Assembly: GCA_025458525.1 (NCBI GenBank) | Contig: JALOSF010000005.1 | Location: 1 to 64,000 of the forward strand | Direction of reading: 5' to 3' | From: Cypionkella sp. | GTDB lineage: Bacteria; Pseudomonadota; Alphaproteobacteria; Rhodobacterales; Rhodobacteraceae | Length of the DNA stretch: 64,000 bases | Part shown: positions 16,555 through 25,377 of the stretch, piece after piece | Numbering within the stretch: position 1 is the stretch's first letter | Layout: every line of letters begins with the position of its first letter | Position numbers and translations under genes: made by a program | The notes under the pieces: generated by a model | Seen by the model: the letters and a program-made list of their open reading frames with translations, nothing else | Database searches by the model: none | What the model was told of the DNA's origin: nothing

Positions 16555-17286
16555 GTGAACACCCATCACACGCCCTTTGCCCGCAAGCTGGGGGCCTTTG
16601 TTGCGCTTTCCGACATCGAACTCGCCTTGCTGGACCAGTTGCACAGTCGGCGGCGGTCGTTTGCGGCGCGGCGCGACATGGTCCATGAAGGTCAGGTGGA
16701 GCGTTCGGCCTATATCGTCGCCTCGGGCTGGGTATGCTCTTACAAACTTTTGCCCAGCGGCGCGCGGCAGATCGTCGATTTCCAGATACCGGGCGATTTT
16801 CTGGGTTTGCGGTCGGTGTTGTTTCGCACCGCCGACCACAACATCGAGCCGATCACCCGCGTGCAGGCGTCCGAGGTTCAGGCGCGGGATCTGCTCGACG
16901 CGTTCAACACGGCGCCCCGGCTTGCCGCGGCGGTGCTCTGGGCTGCGTCACGCGACGAGGCGATGGTGGTGGAACATCTTGTCGATTTGGGGCGCCGCGA
17001 TGCAAAGCAGCGGATGGCTCATTTCCTGCTGGAACTTGGCGCGCGGCTGAAACTGGTGGGATTGGGCACGAATGAGGGATATGCGTGCCCCCTGACGCAA
17101 TACCTGCTTGCCGATGCGCTTGGGCTCAGTGCGGTGCACGTCAACCGTGTGCTGCGCGACCTGCGCGAGGAAGGGCTTGTTTCCTTTCAGCAGGGCAAGG
17201 TCATTTTCGAAAACTTCGCGGGTCTTGTCGCCTTGTGCGATTTCGATCGGACCTATCTGGATCATGAAGGGCCCTTGATGCGCTGA
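16555..17286 (+). CDS. Crp/Fnr-family transcriptional regulator
   Basis: A 243-residue DNA-binding regulator starting at GTG 16555 with AAAGGA upstream. The N-terminal cyclic-nucleotide-binding-like beta barrel includes FAARRDMVHEGQVERSAYIV and LLPSGARQIVDFQIPGDFLG. The C-terminal helix-turn-helix is PLTQYLLADALGLSAVHVNRVLRDLREEGLV (about residues 178-208). The Fnr-type N-terminal cysteine cluster is missing, so an iron-sulfur cluster sensor is unlikely. No neighbour is an obvious target. Confidence 0.9.
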   Translation: MNTHHTPFARKLGAFVALSDIELALLDQLHSRRRSFAARRDMVHEGQVERSAYIVASGWVCSYKLLPSGARQIVDFQIPGDFLGLRSVLFRTADHNIEPITRVQASEVQARDLLDAFNTAPRLAAAVLWAASRDEAMVVEHLVDLGRRDAKQRMAHFLLELGARLKLVGLGTNEGYACPLTQYLLADALGLSAVHVNRVLRDLREEGLVSFQQGKVIFENFAGLVALCDFDRTYLDHEGPLMR

Positions 17287-17586
17287 CCCACCGCTCCTGT
17301 CCGGCAAAGGGCCGTCCACCCGAAGCGAAGGGGACATCCGCAACGGGTGGAACGGGAATTGCCAGCCTTGCGGCGTCGGGGATGCCCCTTTGGCAATCCG
17401 CCCCATCTTGCCGCTTTCTGGCGCCTGCGCACTGAGCGAGGTCAGTGTTTGGGCCGATTTCCACCTTGGATGCGCGCCTTTGGCCGGGGTCCGCGCCAGA
17501 CAAACCGGCCGCTGAGGGGGCACGGCCACCCGGTGGCAGGTGGCCGTGCAGTCCGGGCGCCCGAGCCGTGCTTCGGGCGGCTTGCG
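17287..17586. other. Convergent intergenic region between crp/fnr-like gene and thuB
   Basis: A 300-bp gap between two convergent genes. No frame with a plausible start and protein-like composition is present. Its right third holds the strong hairpin annotated separately; the remainder shows nothing I can support. Confidence 0.5.
17521..17548. terminator. Strong hairpin, probable bidirectional terminator
   Basis: CACGGCCACC and GGTGGCCGTG form a perfect 10-bp stem with an 8-base loop, between the convergent Crp/Fnr gene and the thu operon end. A second, weaker stem-loop (GCCCGA ... TTCGGGC) follows at about 17559-17578. Neither is followed by a T run, so termination is inferred from placement. 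Confidence 0.5.
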
Positions 17587-18642
17587 TTACACCGCCAACA
17601 ACCGGCCGCCGTCCCGGGCCGAGGCTTCGGCGCGGTCGAGCAAGTGTTGCAGGCTGGCGCCGCGTGCGAAATCCGGCTCGGGTGCTCCGTCCCCCCGGAT
17701 CGCCGCGATGAAGCGCTGATAGATGGTCGGCACGGGGGGGCAGGTCACATCCATCCAGGTCGCGGTCTGCACATCGGTGCCAAGGCAGGCGCGCAACCGG
17801 CTGACCGCGTTTTCGAAACTGACCTCCAATCCGCCCTCCTGCCCATAGATCCGCAGGCGCAGATCGTTCAGGTGGCCGGTCGCAAAGCGCGTGGCCGCAA
17901 CCGTGCCCAAGGCACCATTGGCCAGCCGCAGCTGCATCGTGGCGCTGTCATTGGCATCCAGCACATAATCGCCCACGCGCCCGCCCGGGGCCTTGTCAAA
18001 GGTCTGAAGTAGGCAAGACACCGCCTCCGCTTCGGTTCCTGCAATGAAGGTGGCGAAGTCCAGGATGTGTATGCCCACGTCGCCCAGCACCCCCTTTGAC
18101 CCATGGGCCGTGGACAGGCGCCAGAGCCATTGCGGCTCGGTGCGCCATTCCCCCCAGGCGGGTTGGGTCAGCCAGCTTTGCAAATAGCTCGCCTCGAAAT
18201 GCCGGATCGTGCCGATGGCGCCGTCGCGCACCATCGCGGCCGCCTGTTGCAGGGCGGGCACGTTGCGATAGCTGAGGTTGACCATGTTCACCACCCCCGC
18301 CGCTGCGGCGGCAGCGGCCATCGCATCGGCATCGGCGGCATTGGTTGCCAGCGGCTTTTCGCACAGCACATGCTTGCCCGCGGCCAGAAGGGGCATCGTG
18401 GTTGCATGATGGGCCGCGTCGGGCGTGACATTCGTCACCGCATCAAACGCGCCCCAGTCGAGCGCCTCCTGCACCGAGCCAAAGCCCCGCTCGATGCCAT
18501 GCGCGGCCTGAAAGGCGGCCAGTTGCGCCGGGCGGGTATCGACACCCCCGACGACAGAGACGCCGGGAATGGCCTGAAAGCCTTCGGCGTGGTTGCGGGC
18601 CATGCCCCCGGTGCCGAGGATCAGCAGACGAACCGGACGCAT
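17587..18642 (-). CDS. thuB: Gfo/Idh/MocA-type sugar oxidoreductase (ThuB)
   Basis: An NAD(P)-dependent dehydrogenase, 351 residues. The Rossmann fold opens RLLILGTGGMARNHAEGF (about residues 4-21). The catalytic-domain motif CEKPLATNAADADAM carries the conserved EKP Lys near residue 95. The last gene of an operon whose order matches rhizobial thuEFGKAB, where ThuA and ThuB convert trehalose and related disaccharides to 3-keto derivatives. Its ATG overlaps the thuA stop as TGATG. Function assignment rests on synteny plus family. Confidence 0.88.
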   Translation of the reverse strand: MRPVRLLILGTGGMARNHAEGFQAIPGVSVVGGVDTRPAQLAAFQAAHGIERGFGSVQEALDWGAFDAVTNVTPDAAHHATTMPLLAAGKHVLCEKPLATNAADADAMAAAAAAAGVVNMVNLSYRNVPALQQAAAMVRDGAIGTIRHFEASYLQSWLTQPAWGEWRTEPQWLWRLSTAHGSKGVLGDVGIHILDFATFIAGTEAEAVSCLLQTFDKAPGGRVGDYVLDANDSATMQLRLANGALGTVAATRFATGHLNDLRLRIYGQEGGLEVSFENAVSRLRACLGTDVQTATWMDVTCPPVPTIYQRFIAAIRGDGAPEPDFARGASLQHLLDRAEASARDGGRLLAV

Positions 18643-19427
18643 CAGCGGAACCCCTCCTCGCCGTCGTGGTGCAGGCGCGGGCCGCGTTCCTCGATCTGTT
18701 CAAGCGCGCGGGCGACCGGCGTGTTGGGCGCGTCGTTCGGGTTGGCGATGCGGCTTTCGGGATTATGCGCCCAGCGGACCGCATTGGCGATGACCTTTTG
18801 CACCAAGGGCTGGTGATAGGTCGGATAGGTTTCGTGCCCCGGACGGAAGTAGAAGATATTGCCCGCCCCGCGCCGATAGGTCAGACCCGAGCGGAACACT
18901 TCACCGCCCTGGAACCAGCTGATGAACACGGTTTCCAGCGGCTCTGGCACGCCGAAGGGTTCGCCATACATCTCCTCGTTCTCCAGCTCGAAATGATCGG
19001 GCAGGCCGCGGGCGATGGGGTGCTGGCGGCTTGTGACCCAGATCCGCTCGCGCTCGCCAGCTTCGCGCCAGGTCAGGTTGCAGGGCGCGCCCATCAGCCG
19101 CTTGAAGGGTTTCGCGAAATGGGCCGAGTGCAGGAAGATCATGCCCATCCCGCCCCAGACCGCGTTGCAGACGCGCTCGACCACCGCGTCTTGCACCTCG
19201 CCATGGGCGGCGTGGCCCCACCAGATCAAGACATCGGTCTGGGCCAGTTTCTCGGCCGTCATGCCATGGTCGGGGTCTTGCAGGGTCACGGTTGACGCGG
19301 TGATGCCGTCTTCGCGGTTCAATGCCGCGGCGATCGTGCCGTGCATGGTCGCAGGATAGACCTGGGCCACCACCTTGTTCTTCTGTTCATGGACGTTTTC
19401 GCCCCACACGGTGACGCGGATGGTCAT
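18642..19427 (-). CDS. thuA: ThuA-like trehalose utilization protein
   Basis: A 261-residue cytosolic protein of the ThuA family, a class I glutamine-amidotransferase-like fold without the catalytic Cys. Characteristic pieces are VTVWGENVHEQKNKVVAQVY at the N-terminus, DVLIWWGHAAHGEV, MIFLHSAHFAKPFKRLMG and RGAGNIFYFRPGHETYPTY. It sits 35 bp after thuK and is fused translationally to thuB by TGATG. In Sinorhizobium ThuA works with ThuB in trehalose catabolism. Confidence 0.92.
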   Translation of the reverse strand: MTIRVTVWGENVHEQKNKVVAQVYPATMHGTIAAALNREDGITASTVTLQDPDHGMTAEKLAQTDVLIWWGHAAHGEVQDAVVERVCNAVWGGMGMIFLHSAHFAKPFKRLMGAPCNLTWREAGERERIWVTSRQHPIARGLPDHFELENEEMYGEPFGVPEPLETVFISWFQGGEVFRSGLTYRRGAGNIFYFRPGHETYPTYHQPLVQKVIANAVRWAHNPESRIANPNDAPNTPVARALEQIEERGPRLHHDGEEGFR

Positions 19428-19462
19428 GGAAAGTCTCCTTGGCTTTGCGCTTTTGCGCAGTC

Positions 19463-20464
19463 TTAACGGATGGGTGTCCCGCTTTGGTCAAAGCGGTAGA
19501 GGTGGTCGGGCAGCGGCGCCAATGCAACCCGCGTGCCGATGGGGATGTTGGCCTTGCCGGGGCGGCGGACGATGACAGGGTCTTCTGCCCCGATTTCGAC
19601 AAAGATGAAATGGTCTGATCCAAGGTCTTCGACATGCAGCACATCGCCCGACCACGGGCCGTTTTCGACCAGCTGGATATGCTCTGACCGCACCCCCAGC
19701 GTCGCACAGCCCTCGGCCTGGGCAAAATGGCCGGTCAGGAAGTTCATCTTCGGGCTGCCGATGAAGCCCGCCACAAACAGCGAATTTGGCCGTTCGTAAA
19801 GCTCGGCCGGGGTGCCCACCTGCTCCAGCTTTCCGTCGCGCAGCACGGCGATGCGGTCGGCCAGCGTCATGGCCTCGACCTGATCATGGGTGACATAGAT
19901 CATCGTCACATCCTTCATCGCATGATGGAGCTTGGCGATTTCAAGCCGGGTCTGCACGCGCAAGGCCGCGTCAAGGTTCGACAAAGGCTCGTCGAACAGG
20001 AACACGCGCGGATCGCGCACGATGGCACGGCCAATCGCGACGCGCTGACGCTGACCGCCCGACAACTGCTTTGGCAGCCGGTCCAGCAGGTGGTCGATCT
20101 GAAGCAGTTTCGCGGCCGCCGTGACGCGCTTTCTGATCTCGCCCTCGCCGGATTTCTCCAGCTTCATGCCGAAGGCCATGTTGTCATAGACCTTCATGTG
20201 CGGGTAGAGCGCATAGGATTGAAACACCATGGCAATGCCCCGTTTCGACGGGATCAGGGTGTTGACCCTTTGGCCGTCAAAGCTCATGTCGCCCGTGGTG
20301 ATCTCCTCCAGCCCCGAGATCAACCGCAAAAGCGTGGATTTGCCGCAGCCCGACGGGCCGACAAAGACCATGAATTCGCCTTTCTCGATCGTCAGGTCGA
20401 TGCCCTTGATCACCTGCAAAGCGCCATAGGACTTCGTCACGTTCTTCAGTTCGATCTTTGCCAT
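19463..20464 (-). CDS. thuK: Trehalose/maltose-type ABC transporter ATP-binding protein
   Basis: A 333-residue CUT1-family ATPase (MalK/UgpC type). Walker A GPSGCGKSTLLRLISGLEE (about residues 37-55), Q-loop VFQSYALYPHMKVYDNMAFG, signature LSGGQRQRVAIGRAIVRDPRVFLFDEPLSNLD and switch His in TMIYVTHDQVEAMTLADRI are all intact. The C-terminal 100 residues form the regulatory TOBE-like domain. It lies 4 bp downstream of thuG. Confidence 0.93.
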   Translation of the reverse strand: MAKIELKNVTKSYGALQVIKGIDLTIEKGEFMVFVGPSGCGKSTLLRLISGLEEITTGDMSFDGQRVNTLIPSKRGIAMVFQSYALYPHMKVYDNMAFGMKLEKSGEGEIRKRVTAAAKLLQIDHLLDRLPKQLSGGQRQRVAIGRAIVRDPRVFLFDEPLSNLDAALRVQTRLEIAKLHHAMKDVTMIYVTHDQVEAMTLADRIAVLRDGKLEQVGTPAELYERPNSLFVAGFIGSPKMNFLTGHFAQAEGCATLGVRSEHIQLVENGPWSGDVLHVEDLGSDHFIFVEIGAEDPVIVRRPGKANIPIGTRVALAPLPDHLYRFDQSGTPIR

Positions 20465-20468
20465 GATA

Positions 20469-21298
<830 letters not shown>

Positions 21299-21302
<4 letters not shown>

Positions 21303-22249
21303 TTCTGGCTCTCCCCCGACAGGTCAACCTTGCCCAGCCAGATGTAAAGGCTGACGAAAACGGCGATGATCGCGAACAAAAGCGTGGATTGCGCCGCGCC
21401 ATAGGCGAACTTGTCGAAGTCGATCATGTTCTCGCGGCTGATGACCGACATGGTCTTGGCCGCGGCCGAGTTCGGGGTCAGCACATAAACCAGGTCAAAG
21501 ATGCGCAGCGCATCAAGCATGCGGAAGATGATGGCCACCGCCAGCGCGGGGCGGATCAGCGGCAGCGTCACCTTGAAGAACACCTTGACCGGGTTCACCC
21601 CATCCAGCCTTGCGGCCTCATAGATATCGCGCGGCACCATTTGCAGGCCGGCAAGGATCAACAGCGCCATGAAGGGCGTGGTCTTCCAGATATCGACGAT
21701 CAGAACCGCCGTCATCGCCGTGTCAACGCTGGCCGTCCAGGCGATCTTCTGGTCGATCAGGCCAAGGCCAAGCAGGATATCGTTGATGATCCCGAACTGG
21801 TCGTTCAACATCCAGGCCCACATCTTTGCGCTGACGATGGTCGGGATCGCCCAAGGGATCAGGATCGCCGCGCGCACGAAGCCGCGCCCCTTGAACTCGG
21901 CATTCAGGACCAGGGCGACGATCAGGCCCAGGATCGTCTCGAAAAAGACCGAGACAAAGGCAAAGCGCACCGTGTTCCAGACCGCGTTCCACCAGGCCGG
22001 ATCGACCAGCGTCCCGCGCCAGATCCAGCGGCCCGACTCGAGGATGCGCAAGGATAGATAGTTGTCGAACCCGATCCACTCGCCGCCATAAAGGTCCGAC
22101 AGCGTGGTGTCGGTCAGCGAAAACCAGATCGTGCGGATCAGCGGCCAGGCCGCGACAAAGAACAGTGCGGCAAGCATCGGCGCAAGGAACCAGAAGGCCG
22201 CGCGCTGGCGTTGTTGCGACAGGCTGAGGCCGTCGGATTTGTCTGTCAT
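21299..22249 (-). CDS. thuF: Trehalose/maltose-type ABC transporter permease (ThuF)
   Basis: A 316-residue MalF-type permease. The start MTDKSDGLSLSQQ at 22249 has GGGAGG upstream; longer in-frame starts run into the hairpins. Six or more helices are visible (WFLAPMLAALFFVAAWPLIR first), with the EAA loop YEAARLDGVNPVKVFFKVTL. It overlaps thuG by 4 nt and is separated from thuE by 94 bp containing two hairpins. Confidence 0.92.
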
Positions 22250-22264
22250 CTTACCCTCCCCGAT

Positions 22265-22313
22265 CGGGCCCATGCGGCCCGGTTTGAAGGACGGGCGGCC
22301 ATGCGGGCCGCCC
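22265..22313 (-). other. Two intercistronic hairpins between thuE and thuF
   Basis: CGGGCC/GGCCCG (22265-22281) and GGGCGGCC/GGCCGCCC (22293-22313), each with a 5-base loop, stand in tandem in the 94-bp gap after the binding-protein gene. There are no T runs. They probably stabilise the thuE message or partly terminate transcription, giving excess binding protein (inference from the common pattern in ABC operons). Confidence 0.6.
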
Positions 22314-22343
22314 GCCACAGGGGTCAGTGTGGTCCGGGAGGAC

Positions 22344-23621
22344 TTACCAGCCCGACCCCTTGATGTCGGTCAGCTCGACCTCCAGCAGTTCCAGGTTTTC
22401 GGCCGCACTGCCGTTGCCCGACAGCGTGCTGTGAACCGCCGACCAGAAGCGGGCCGACACTTCATTGTATTTGCCCAGTGTGGGGGCCGACGGGCGCGGC
22501 ACCGCGTTCAAGAACACCTCTTTCCATTGCGGAATGATGGGCTGCGCGGCGGCGATCTCGGCATCATCGTAAAGCGACACGATGGTCGGAAGGTTGGATT
22601 CAGTCAGCGCGCGTTGCTTTTGCGCCTCGGGCCCGGCCAGATAGAGCGCAAGGCTGATCGCGGCCTCTTGCTTGGTCGAGTATTTCGACACCGCGACATT
22701 CCAGCCGCCCAGCGTCGCCGCCGACCCGGAGCCTTCGCCGCCCGACGGCAGCGGGGTGACGCCGAACAAGCCTTTGACCGCGCTGTCCTCGCCGTTGCCA
22801 AGACCGTAGGCATAGGGCCAGTTGCGCATGAACACCGCATTGCCGGTCTGCCACAGGCCGCGGGCTTCTTCTTCCTGATAGGCCAGAACGCCCTCGGGGC
22901 TGATGGTGCCGACCCAGCCCTTGGCCGTTTCCAGCGCCGCCACGGCGTTTTCATTGTTCACGCTGATCGTGCCGTCCGCCTCGACGATCTGGCCGCCGCC
23001 AAAGGACTTGACCCATTCCAGCGCATTGCAGGTCAGCCCTTCGTAAGCGTTGCCCTGCCAGACAAAACCCCAGATGTCCGCGTCGCCGGCTGCACGTTCG
23101 GCGTCCTGAATGAACTGCGCGGTTTCCTGCATCTCGGCCCAGGTGGTGGGAACGGCCTTGCCGTGCTTTTCCAGCAGATCCTTGCGGTAATAAAGCGCCG
23201 GTGCATCGGTAAAGATCGGCAGGGCGACCAGCTTGCCGTTCACCGTCTGGCTTTCGATGATCGAGGGGAAATGCGTTGGCGCCAGATCCTTGGCGACCTC
23301 GGTCAAGTCAACGAAATGATCGGCCAGTTGCGGGGCCCAGATCACATCGGTCTGGTAAAGATCGATATCCGACGCACCCGCAGCAAGCCAGAGCCGATAC
23401 TGGCCGAACTGATCGGTGGTCGAAGCCGGCATCGGCACCATCGTCACGGTGTGGCCGGTCGCCTCCTCCCAGGGTTTGACCAGCGTCTTGAAGTTTTCCA
23501 CCGCATTGCCGACGGCGCCCGAGACGTAGAACAATTCCTCTGCCATCGCCGGGGCGCCAAGCCCTGCCATAAGCGCGCCAAGGGCAGCCGAGCGCAGGGC
23601 GCGGCCTGTCATCTTCATCAT
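22344..23621 (-). CDS. thuE: Trehalose/maltose-type ABC transporter substrate-binding protein
   Basis: A 425-residue family 1 extracellular solute-binding protein. The signal peptide MMKMTGRALRSAALGALMAG ends near APAMA-EELFYV. The mature domain shows KPWEEATGHTVTMVPMPAST, YRLWLAAGASDIDLYQTDVIW and GGWNVAVSKYSTKQEAA. The ATG at 23621 has GGGAGG about 8 nt upstream; two closely spaced Met codons follow. It is the first structural gene of the thu operon, preceded by a promoter and LacI-type operator. Confidence 0.92.
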   Translation of the reverse strand: MMKMTGRALRSAALGALMAGLGAPAMAEELFYVSGAVGNAVENFKTLVKPWEEATGHTVTMVPMPASTTDQFGQYRLWLAAGASDIDLYQTDVIWAPQLADHFVDLTEVAKDLAPTHFPSIIESQTVNGKLVALPIFTDAPALYYRKDLLEKHGKAVPTTWAEMQETAQFIQDAERAAGDADIWGFVWQGNAYEGLTCNALEWVKSFGGGQIVEADGTISVNNENAVAALETAKGWVGTISPEGVLAYQEEEARGLWQTGNAVFMRNWPYAYGLGNGEDSAVKGLFGVTPLPSGGEGSGSAATLGGWNVAVSKYSTKQEAAISLALYLAGPEAQKQRALTESNLPTIVSLYDDAEIAAAQPIIPQWKEVFLNAVPRPSAPTLGKYNEVSARFWSAVHSTLSGNGSAAENLELLEVELTDIKGSGW

Positions 23622-23713
23622 TGGTAGTCCTCCCATCAGGCGCGGCAAAACGGGGGCGCCTTTTCCCATACCGATCGCTTCGCGGCTTTGGCGCCTCCTT
23701 GCGCCACGGCTTT

Positions 23714-23758
23714 CCGAAACGTTTCGGATGCATAGGATGACAGGGTGTTCACGGTCAA
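23714..23758 (-). promoter_or_regulatory. thuE promoter with overlapping LacI-type operator
   Basis: On the minus strand TTGACC (23758-23753) and TATGCA (23734-23729) are separated by 18 nt, a good sigma-70 pair. Immediately downstream of the -10 lies the perfect palindrome CCGAAACGTTTCGG (23714-23727), positioned over the expected transcription start. An almost identical site precedes the LacI-family gene. Binding here would block initiation, the classical repressor layout. Confidence 0.75.
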
Positions 23759-23791
23759 CGATTCGTTATCGGATCGGCGCGAGGCCAGGTT

Positions 23792-24814
23792 TCAGATCGA
23801 ACTGACCGAGTTTCTTGCGATGAATTCGAAGCGGCCCACCCGTTGCAACTGGTCCAGCGGCCTGCCGTCTATGGCGCCCGCCAGACAATCGGCCAGGGGT
23901 TCCCAGCTTTCGCGCAACGGCGCCTTGGTGACGGTAAGCGCCGGAAAGAAGGCCGAGGCGCGCAAGGCGGGCAGGTGGTCATCATGGGCCACCACCGACA
24001 CATCGCCCGGGATCGACAGGCCAAGCGCTGCCAGGGCCTGATAGACCCCGCGGGCAAGGCGCACATTGCCGCAAACGATGGCGGTCGGGCGCGGGCCGCC
24101 ATCGGAAAACATCCGCACCGCAGCCGTCAGGCCATTGGCCTCGTCCATCGGCGCATGGATGTGCAGGCGCGGATCGGGCGTCAGCCCGGCCTGCGCCAGG
24201 GCGGCGCGATAGCCCCGTTCGCGCACGGTCACATAAGACCGCCCGGCAACACCGTTCAGAAAGGCAATCCTGCGATGGCCCCGCGCGGCAAGGTGGGACG
24301 TGAGGTCAAAGGCAAGCTGTTGATTTTCAATGTCGAAATAGGGGTAATCCGGGGCCTCGCCGATGCGGCCATGAACGACAAAGGGAATGCCGGCCTTGCG
24401 CAGAAAGGCGACGCGCGGGTCTTGGTCCAGCGGATCGATCAGGACAAACCCGTCCAGCATCGCCTTGCCGATCAGCTTTTGATAGACCGGCAGCACGGGT
24501 TCGTCCTGCCCCGTGATGTGAAGCACAAACTGCATCCCGCGCCCCGAAAAATTGGCCGACAGGCCTGCGACCACCTCCAGAAAGATGCCGTCCTGCCCGA
24601 TGTTGGGGTGTTGCGGCACCACAAGCCCGACCATGCCGGATCGCCCCGACACCAGCTTTCGTGCCAGCATGTTGGGGTGATAATTCATGCGCCGCGCGGT
24701 TTCCTTGACGCGCAGGCGGGTTTCCTCGTTGACATCGGAATGTCCGTTCAGGGCGCGGCTGACCTGGGTGATCGACATGTCGAGCGCGCGCGCGATGTCT
24801 TTCAGCGTTGCCAT
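23792..24814 (-). CDS. thuR: LacI-family transcriptional repressor (ThuR-like)
   Basis: A 340-residue regulator. The N-terminal helix-turn-helix and hinge read MATLKDIARALDMSITQVSR, then ALNGHSDVNEETRLRVKETARRMNYHPN. The sugar-sensing periplasmic-binding-protein-like domain follows (GMVGLVVPQHPNIGQDGIF, GHRRIAFLNGVAGRSYVTVRERGY, DVSVVAHDD). The start at 24814 places the DNA-binding domain at the N-terminus; a TTG at 24925 would overlap the operator. Location upstream of thuE and twin operators indicate control of the thu genes and itself. Confidence 0.92.
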   Translation of the reverse strand: MATLKDIARALDMSITQVSRALNGHSDVNEETRLRVKETARRMNYHPNMLARKLVSGRSGMVGLVVPQHPNIGQDGIFLEVVAGLSANFSGRGMQFVLHITGQDEPVLPVYQKLIGKAMLDGFVLIDPLDQDPRVAFLRKAGIPFVVHGRIGEAPDYPYFDIENQQLAFDLTSHLAARGHRRIAFLNGVAGRSYVTVRERGYRAALAQAGLTPDPRLHIHAPMDEANGLTAAVRMFSDGGPRPTAIVCGNVRLARGVYQALAALGLSIPGDVSVVAHDDHLPALRASAFFPALTVTKAPLRESWEPLADCLAGAIDGRPLDQLQRVGRFEFIARNSVSSI

Positions 24815-24842
24815 CTGTCCCGATCTCTCCTGTCTGCGGTTT

Positions 24843-24856
24843 CCGAAACATTTCGG
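24843..24856 (-). promoter_or_regulatory. LacI-type operator upstream of thuR
   Basis: CCGAAACATTTCGG, a 13-of-14 match to the site at 23714-23727, lies 29 bp before the thuR start codon. It implies autoregulation by ThuR. I could not identify a convincing -35/-10 pair beside it. Confidence 0.65.
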
Positions 24857-25231
24857 AAAGCCATTTGCCAGCCGTTCCGGCGGCCAGTCTGTTGCGTGTT
24901 CTGCCTCAACTGGGGCGGCTTTCAAAGCCCGGATGCGCGGGCCTTGTGCCGTTTGCCTGCTGGTGTCGCGTTTTGGCGCGGCGCCGTGGCGGCCGAAACC
25001 GGGGTCTGGCGACGCGCGCGGCGGCGGATCGCTGTGGCCTTTGATCAGCGCGATGGGTAAGAAAACGCGGTGCGCCGCCCTCGGACGGCCCGGTGGTGGC
25101 GGGGTCGCCCCGATGCCCCGCTCCTCGGCGCCGTTGGCCCGGCCTGACCTTATTATTATTTTCGTTTTTGTATCTTGCGAAGTTTTTCAAAAGCCTTTGC
25201 GGCATCATCCAGCTGGCTCTGTCACCATAAA

Positions 25232-25255
25232 GCACATTTTTGCAGCGAAATGTGC
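25232..25255. promoter_or_regulatory. Perfect 8-bp inverted repeat, possible operator
   Basis: GCACATTT and AAATGTGC are separated by 8 bases in an AT-rich promoter-like stretch 122 bp upstream of the amidohydrolase start. Spacing and symmetry suit a dimeric repressor or an RNA hairpin in the leader. No second copy was found nearby. Confidence 0.4.
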
Positions 25256-25377
25256 AGGTTTATGTCAAGAGTTTCGGGAATATTGGAATCTGCGTTTTTT
25301 TTCATTGTCACATGTCTAGAAACAGGCAACGCTCAGGGTTGGGACTCGCGGCGAGTCTTGGCAAGCGGGGGCAGGTG

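Larger units (their letters stand above)
24815..25377. other. Divergent intergenic region, thuR / amidohydrolase
   Basis: A 563-bp region between divergent genes. The left part holds the thuR operator and GC-rich DNA without a credible gene. From about 25140 to 25320 the sequence turns AT-rich and contains the inverted repeat at 25232-25255, consistent with the promoter of the plus-strand amidohydrolase and ABC operon. Confidence 0.5.

Noticed and set aside
25240-25377. Start of the first amidohydrolase at 25240
   Set aside because: It would lie in the AT-rich promoter and inverted repeat and adds 46 residues with no family resemblance; ATG 25378 fits better.
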